A DNA stretch of 64,000 nucleotides, taken from NCBI GenBank assembly GCA_009760855.2, contig WPIO01000005.1, positions 10,677,501 through 10,741,500 of the forward strand, in the 5' to 3' direction. Below, piece by piece: positions 59,949 to 64,000 of the stretch. Each line of letters opens with the position of its first letter. Position 1 is the stretch's first letter. The position numbers and the translations under genes are program-made. Source of the stretch: Cristatella mucedo (taxonomy: Eukaryota > Bryozoa > Phylactolaemata > Cristatellidae). The notes below the pieces were generated by a model. The model saw nothing but the letters and a program-made list of their open reading frames with translations, was not told the origin of the DNA and searched no databases.

Positions 59949-60324
59949 CACATAAATCTTGCACCTCCACATTCTGTTTCGATTCATCATAAGCTGCAGC
60001 TTAGTGTATTCATGATGTCGAAAGGGAAATGAGCCGAGTGAAAAAAGACCGTATACAGCCAGACGGTGTGAGGACAAACAAGGCACGAGTCTACCCTTCA
60101 CTGACACATATAAGGTAAGGTGCTTACTGTTCTCAAATGACGGGCCTCTGAATCAGCACCACACAAGGATTCGTCAAAAAGGACTGAACTGGCTTTTACG
60201 ACTGGGGGTCGCTATCTTTCTGCCAAATGTCACGACCCCAAAACAGAGTTTGTCAGCTTTGAAATCAAACTTGCTTGAACAATAATAAAATGAGCAAAGT
60301 ACTTTTGAAGAATCCTTGCTTGCT

Positions 60325-60560
60325 GATGATGCAGTGGCCCAACCAGTCGCTTGATTTGAAATTCATAGAACGACTACATATGACATTATCGACTAGCAAC
60401 TGTGGCAGATTGTTCGTGATACACAAGTAGCCGACCTTTTGAGTAAAATTAAGGCACTGTAGAATGATCTACAGCAGAAGTGACAACGAAGCAGATGGTG
60501 GCCTCTATGTCTGGTCAGACGAGAGCAATCATAAAAAATCATGGTGGGACGGCATCACAC
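60325..60560 (+). pseudogene. Tc1/mariner transposase remnant
   Basis: MQWPNQSLDLKFIERLH (about 60330-60380) resembles the Tc1 signature WPxQSPDLNPIExLW around the last catalytic acidic residue. MSGQTRAIIKNHGGTASH (about 60508-60562) resembles the C-terminal MPRRxxAVIKxxGGxTxY. Stops and a frameshift lie between. The N-terminal part and TIRs were not found. Confidence 0.6.
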
Positions 60561-60839
60561 TAGATGCATACATACCAACAGCATAAGGATTTATTTTTAC
60601 ACTGCCAATATGTTGTTTCACAGTCTGCCTATAACTTAAGTCTACCTAGAAACATAGAAAACCCTCTTATCACCCAAATGAGTTTACAACCACAGCAGCT
60701 GCAGCCATACTGCAGTGATTGATTGTTTTGACCCTGACCAGAAGCTTTAGTTTTTCGAGAATTTGATAGCAAACAAACGGAAGAACGTTCTCATTTTCTG
60801 TTTGCATTTTTTGTCTTGTTGATATACCTGCAATATAAA

Positions 60840-61000
60840 TAATATAATATATCTATATAATATAATTCATTTATATAGCGCCCCAAGAGAACTTAATCTC
60901 TATTCAGGCGCTTCACATATGCCTCGGGGCTCGAGCCCACGACCTCAGTCAGACCTTGGTCGGGGCGAGCACCTTGACCGCCAGACCAAACCAGCTCGAC
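60840..61000 (-). mobile_element. SINE with tRNA-like head and LINE-type 3' stem-loop
   Basis: On the minus strand: A-box-like TGGTCTGGCGGTCAAGG, B box GGGCTCGAGCCCC (60926-60938), then directly GAAGCGCCTGAATAGAG ... TTCTCTTGGGGCGC, the stem-loop of the LINEs, and an AT-rich tail. It thus joins a tRNA-derived promoter to the LINE 3' end. Confidence 0.75.
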
Positions 61001-61003
61001 AAT

Positions 61004-61095
61004 AAGCAATAAGGCTTGAAACCTGAGCAATAAGGCTTGAAATAAGCAATAAGGCTTGAAACCAAACCAGCTCGGCAATAAGGCTTGAAACCTAA
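61004..61095. repeat. Short tandem repeat of AGCAATAAGGCTTGAAA
   Basis: Four imperfect copies at about 61006, 61025, 61042 and 61073, adjoining the SINE and repeating its ACCAGCTCG(A/G)CAATAA end. Confidence 0.7.
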
Positions 61096-61739
61096 AAATC
61101 ATATCTAACTGCATTGTTTTTTTCTGGTTGCTAGATCGTTCAACTTTCAGCCAAGGCTTGGTGCATTGGCTGAGGTCTGGAGGCTTACAAAATATTCTAT
61201 GAGCTATAATGGCGACTTGTTTCTTGTTGACTCAACATCAGCCTCTCCCTACCATGTTGCATAGACTTACTATGCACGCTGAAAGCTTACTTAGCATGCC
61301 TGATTTTGGAGCATCCAGGGCAGGGTCGTCTCAAGATTCTACAACTTACCCCGGAGAGGTGAAGTAGGCTTGTAAAATGCAAACAGAAACTGATACTGTC
61401 TTTCAGTTTGTTTACTTGTAAATTAAAAAAAATCAAATTCCCAAGTCAATTTTATAATCTGTTCAGTCTCATAAACACCACCACGTCAAGGTCTAGTGCA
61501 CTGAAAGTGAAATTGGCAGCACGGCTTCCGGTAGCCTGAGAATGACATCGACCTTTAGAAGCAACCAACATCAAGGACTACGCAGTTCTTGTTTCCCCCA
61601 CAGGCTAGTGTGCCCGTACATGGCAGCCACTGACCAAGAGTATTGCCTGCTTCCTCATAAATGGTGAAAAAACAGTAATCAGTGAGCTCAGCAAGTGCTT
61701 ACATCACCGAGTGAGCAAACACTTTAAAGGGGAAAGATC

Positions 61740-62880
61740 GACGAGCAATCTGGAGAGGATGACATTATTGCACGAAGAAAAACGCAGATCAGGATAGGGC
61801 ATCGGTGCTAGTTCTCATAGATATTTCAGCAGCATTGGACATAATTGATCATTAGATCGTTAAGGAGCACCTCTGGGAAAAACGATTAAGGCCCATGGAA
61901 TAGGATATCACTTTTATGCTACCGATACTCAGCCGTATTTTTCATTCAAACCGTCGGAATGTGCTGCAGCAACTGAGAAACTGAATGCTTGCCTTGCCGA
62001 TATTCGATCATGGATGTCAGAAAACTTCTTGAAAGTAAATGATGATAAAACCGAACTGCTGCTCATAGGATACCCTAAGCATGTGGCTGGATTAAAAGGC
62101 TTTGCTCTTCTAATAGGTGATGCTAATGTGCGACCATCGCCACGTGCTCGAAATTTAGGTGTCATTTTCGACAACTGCCTCAATTTCAAAAGCTTCATTC
62201 AGAAGACTGCTTCTACAACTAGCCATCACGTCCGATCCCTATCAAAGATTAGGAGCTGTCTTCCACAGTGGCTTGTAAAAAATTTAACTAGCTCCTTAGT
62301 TCTATGTCGGCTAGATTTTTGTAATTTTGGCTGGGCTACCGAAGAAAGCAACTAGGCCACTGCAGCTGACTATGAATATGGCTGCAAGGCTAGTCTTCAA
62401 GTCCCAGAGGTTTGAGCACATGTCTCCTTTGCTAAAAGAGCTAGGATGGATGCCGGTTAAGCAACGGATATATAGCAAAGTTCTTAGGCTGACCCACAAG
62501 GCCCGCCCCGGCTTGGCTCCTTCGTAGCTAGCTGAACTGCTGCACCAGTTTCAGCCTCTTCACGCCCTCAGGTCCTGTGTGGACAATAAATTAGCTGTTC
62601 TATTCTTCTGCTTAAAGACCGTTGGTGACAGAAGCTTTAGCTCTGCAGGTCCTAGAGTGTGGAACTTGCTTCCACAATTCCTGAGCTACTCACTACCTCA
62701 ACTGCTCTCTTGACTCTGCTATGCTTCCCACTTTCTCTTTGTTGCGTGAGACGAAGTCTGTTGGCTACCGAATGCATACCGAAAGCTGCTTAGGCTGTGA
62801 GTGCGCTATAAAAAAAATTCTCCTGCGTAACACCCACATGGTCTTTATAACTTTGTGGAGTTACAGACGGAGATACATTA
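61740..62880 (+). mobile_element. LINE-B, RT to 3' end with deletions
   Basis: RT motif A relic VLVLIDISAALDIIDH (about 61808), then a deletion to GYHFYATDTQPYFSFKPSEC (YADD changed to YATD). LADIRSWMSENFLKVNDDKT, ARNLGVIFDNCLNFKS, MAGLPKKATRPLQLTMNMAA and GYRMHTESC follow. The tail GTTACAGACGGAGATACATT ends near 62885. Confidence 0.88.
62014..62355 (+). pseudogene. LINE-B ORF segment after the YADD box
   Basis: 113 open codons: MSENFLKVNDDKTELLLIGY, PSPRARNLGVIFDNCLNF, VRSLSKIRSCLPQWLVKNL, then a deletion shifts frame at DFCNFGWATEESN; the next frame resumes with MAGLPKKATRP. Standard post-RT region of an L2/CR1-type LINE. Confidence 0.85.
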
Positions 62881-62884
62881 CACT

Positions 62885-63560
62885 ACATTACATATCGACC
62901 AATCTAGGTATCACTGGCACAATGCTAAACTGGGTTCGATCCTTCCCAAGTGAGAGATGCTAGTGTGTAATTGCAAATGGTTATCGATCATCCAGAAATC
63001 ACTTTAACTATGGGGGTACCTCAGGGTTGTTATGCTGCCTTCTTTTCACAATCTATACTCTCACGGCCTAAGGTCGATGTCACCACCACACATAATCTTG
63101 GATTTCATTTCTATGCCGATAGTACTCAGCTCTACCTAACCGTTGACTCTTTTCAGGTTTGCTCTTCATACGACTTGCTTACCTCCTTTAACTATCTTGC
63201 AAACTGCATCGACGAGATTCACACTTGGATGGCCACTAACTAACTTACTGAAATTTAACAACGATATGACCAACTTTATAGTTATCGGCAAGCCTAGAAT
63301 CTCCTTACAGTTAGATCACACCTTCAAGATTGGTTCATCTAGCATCACTCCAGCGAAGTGTGCCGGCAATCTGGGTGTGCTCATACTAAACAACTTGTCA
63401 TTGAGTAAGTACACGGCCTCAGAGGTCAAGTCGACCTACTTTCAGCTGAGGAACATCACCAAAATCAGGACCCGCTTACACAAGGGTGCGACAGCCAAAC
63501 TCGTTCAAGCATTTGTGACATCACGTCTAGATTATTTAATCGTCTGCAACTGTCAGCGAC
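62885..63560 (+). mobile_element. Second LINE fragment, RT C-terminal half
   Basis: LGITGTMLNWVRSF, MGVPQGCYAAFF, GFHFYADSTQLYLTVDSF, FKIGSSSITPAKCAGNLGV and LVQAFVTSRLDY in shifting frames. YADS replaces YADD. Directly follows LINE-B in the same orientation, so one was inserted next to the other. Confidence 0.82.
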
Positions 63561-64000
63561 GTGGCTCCTGCATCTCACTCACAGCAAGGGCAAGCAAAAG
63601 TAAGCTGAACGTGTCTCGCGCAAAATGCAAATGTCAGGGAGACTAGAGCCTACCCGAACGGGTTATGACATTAACGAACCAACTACCCAAACGCATACAA
63701 CCGATGCATCAGATGCATACGAAGCCACGCTCAGGCTGCGATTTCATGCAGCTTTGTCGAGTGGCAGCAAAATTCGGCAAGCGGAACGACACGCACAGCG
63801 CACTGTCGACTCACTTTCGCCTTCTCTGTGCGTTGCTGTGGGTAGAGTCGCCACCTTTAAGTGGTCAGCAGCACCGGCTGCGGCGGCGACAGCATCCGGC
63901 ACGCCAGGCACTGTAAGGTGCAGCTGAGTCGCTTGACCCGGCTGCCAGTAACCAGCATGGTGGCTGCCGCCAGCATGCTGGGCATCTCCATTTTTAACTC
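63561..64000. other. No recognised gene
   Basis: Two overlapping plus frames, GC-rich near the end with CAGCATG repeats. No domain recognised; the window edge cuts it. Confidence 0.35.

Noticed and set aside
59796-60107. 103-codon minus frame as an upstream SAPCD2-like exon
   Set aside because: No matching phase or acceptor/donor pair with 58996, no family resemblance, and part of it overlaps a LINE tail duplication.

Overview
This is nuclear DNA from an animal. Spliced genes with GT-AG introns are spread over tens of kilobases, and almost everything between exons is transposon debris: L2/CR1-type LINEs, tRNA-derived SINEs, and hAT, Mutator-like, Tc1-like and LTR elements. There are long CA, CT, GA, TA and ATT microsatellites. 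No bacterial-style operons, rRNA or CRISPR are visible. The phylum cannot be fixed from the sequence; an invertebrate is likely.

Two host genes can be reconstructed, both on the minus strand. (1) Mitochondrial processing peptidase alpha subunit (PMPCA) runs from 39765 down to 13413. I assembled 11 coding exons by hand; every junction is GT-AG and in phase. They give a 1569-nt CDS (522 aa plus stop) that collinearly matches the animal family from presequence to C-terminus. All ten introns are filled with repeats except a few short ones. (2) The last five exons of a coiled-coil gene resembling suppressor-APC-domain proteins (SAPCD2-like) run from 58996 down to 55601; the 5' exons were not found.

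The mobile elements, left to right: an L2-like LINE at 978-4215 is split by a small LTR element (1717-4071) with a 5-bp target-site duplication (TSD), a polypurine tract and only a Gag-like gene. A nearly full LINE RT copy lies at 8289-11310 and a near-identical 5'-truncated copy at 36490-37817. A 193-bp SPIN-like hAT MITE with an 8-bp TSD sits inside a LINE at 32312-32504. A second, diverged Gag-only LTR element is at about 41435-43250. A Mutator-like element (MULE) at 45151-47253 has a FLYWCH/MULE transposase relic, 9-bp TSDs and terminal inverted repeats (TIRs) built from a ~15-bp repeated unit. A Tc1/mariner relic is near 60330-60550. Numerous SINEs carry RNA polymerase III B boxes.

Many LINE copies, and one SINE, end in the same 3' stem-loop followed by (ATT)n. 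The stem shows compensatory changes between copies, which suggests a structural recognition signal for the LINE reverse transcriptase. The elements of most interest are the Gag-only LTR family with heptad-repeat tails, the SPIN-like insertion (a classic horizontally transferred family) and the repeat-TIR MULE.
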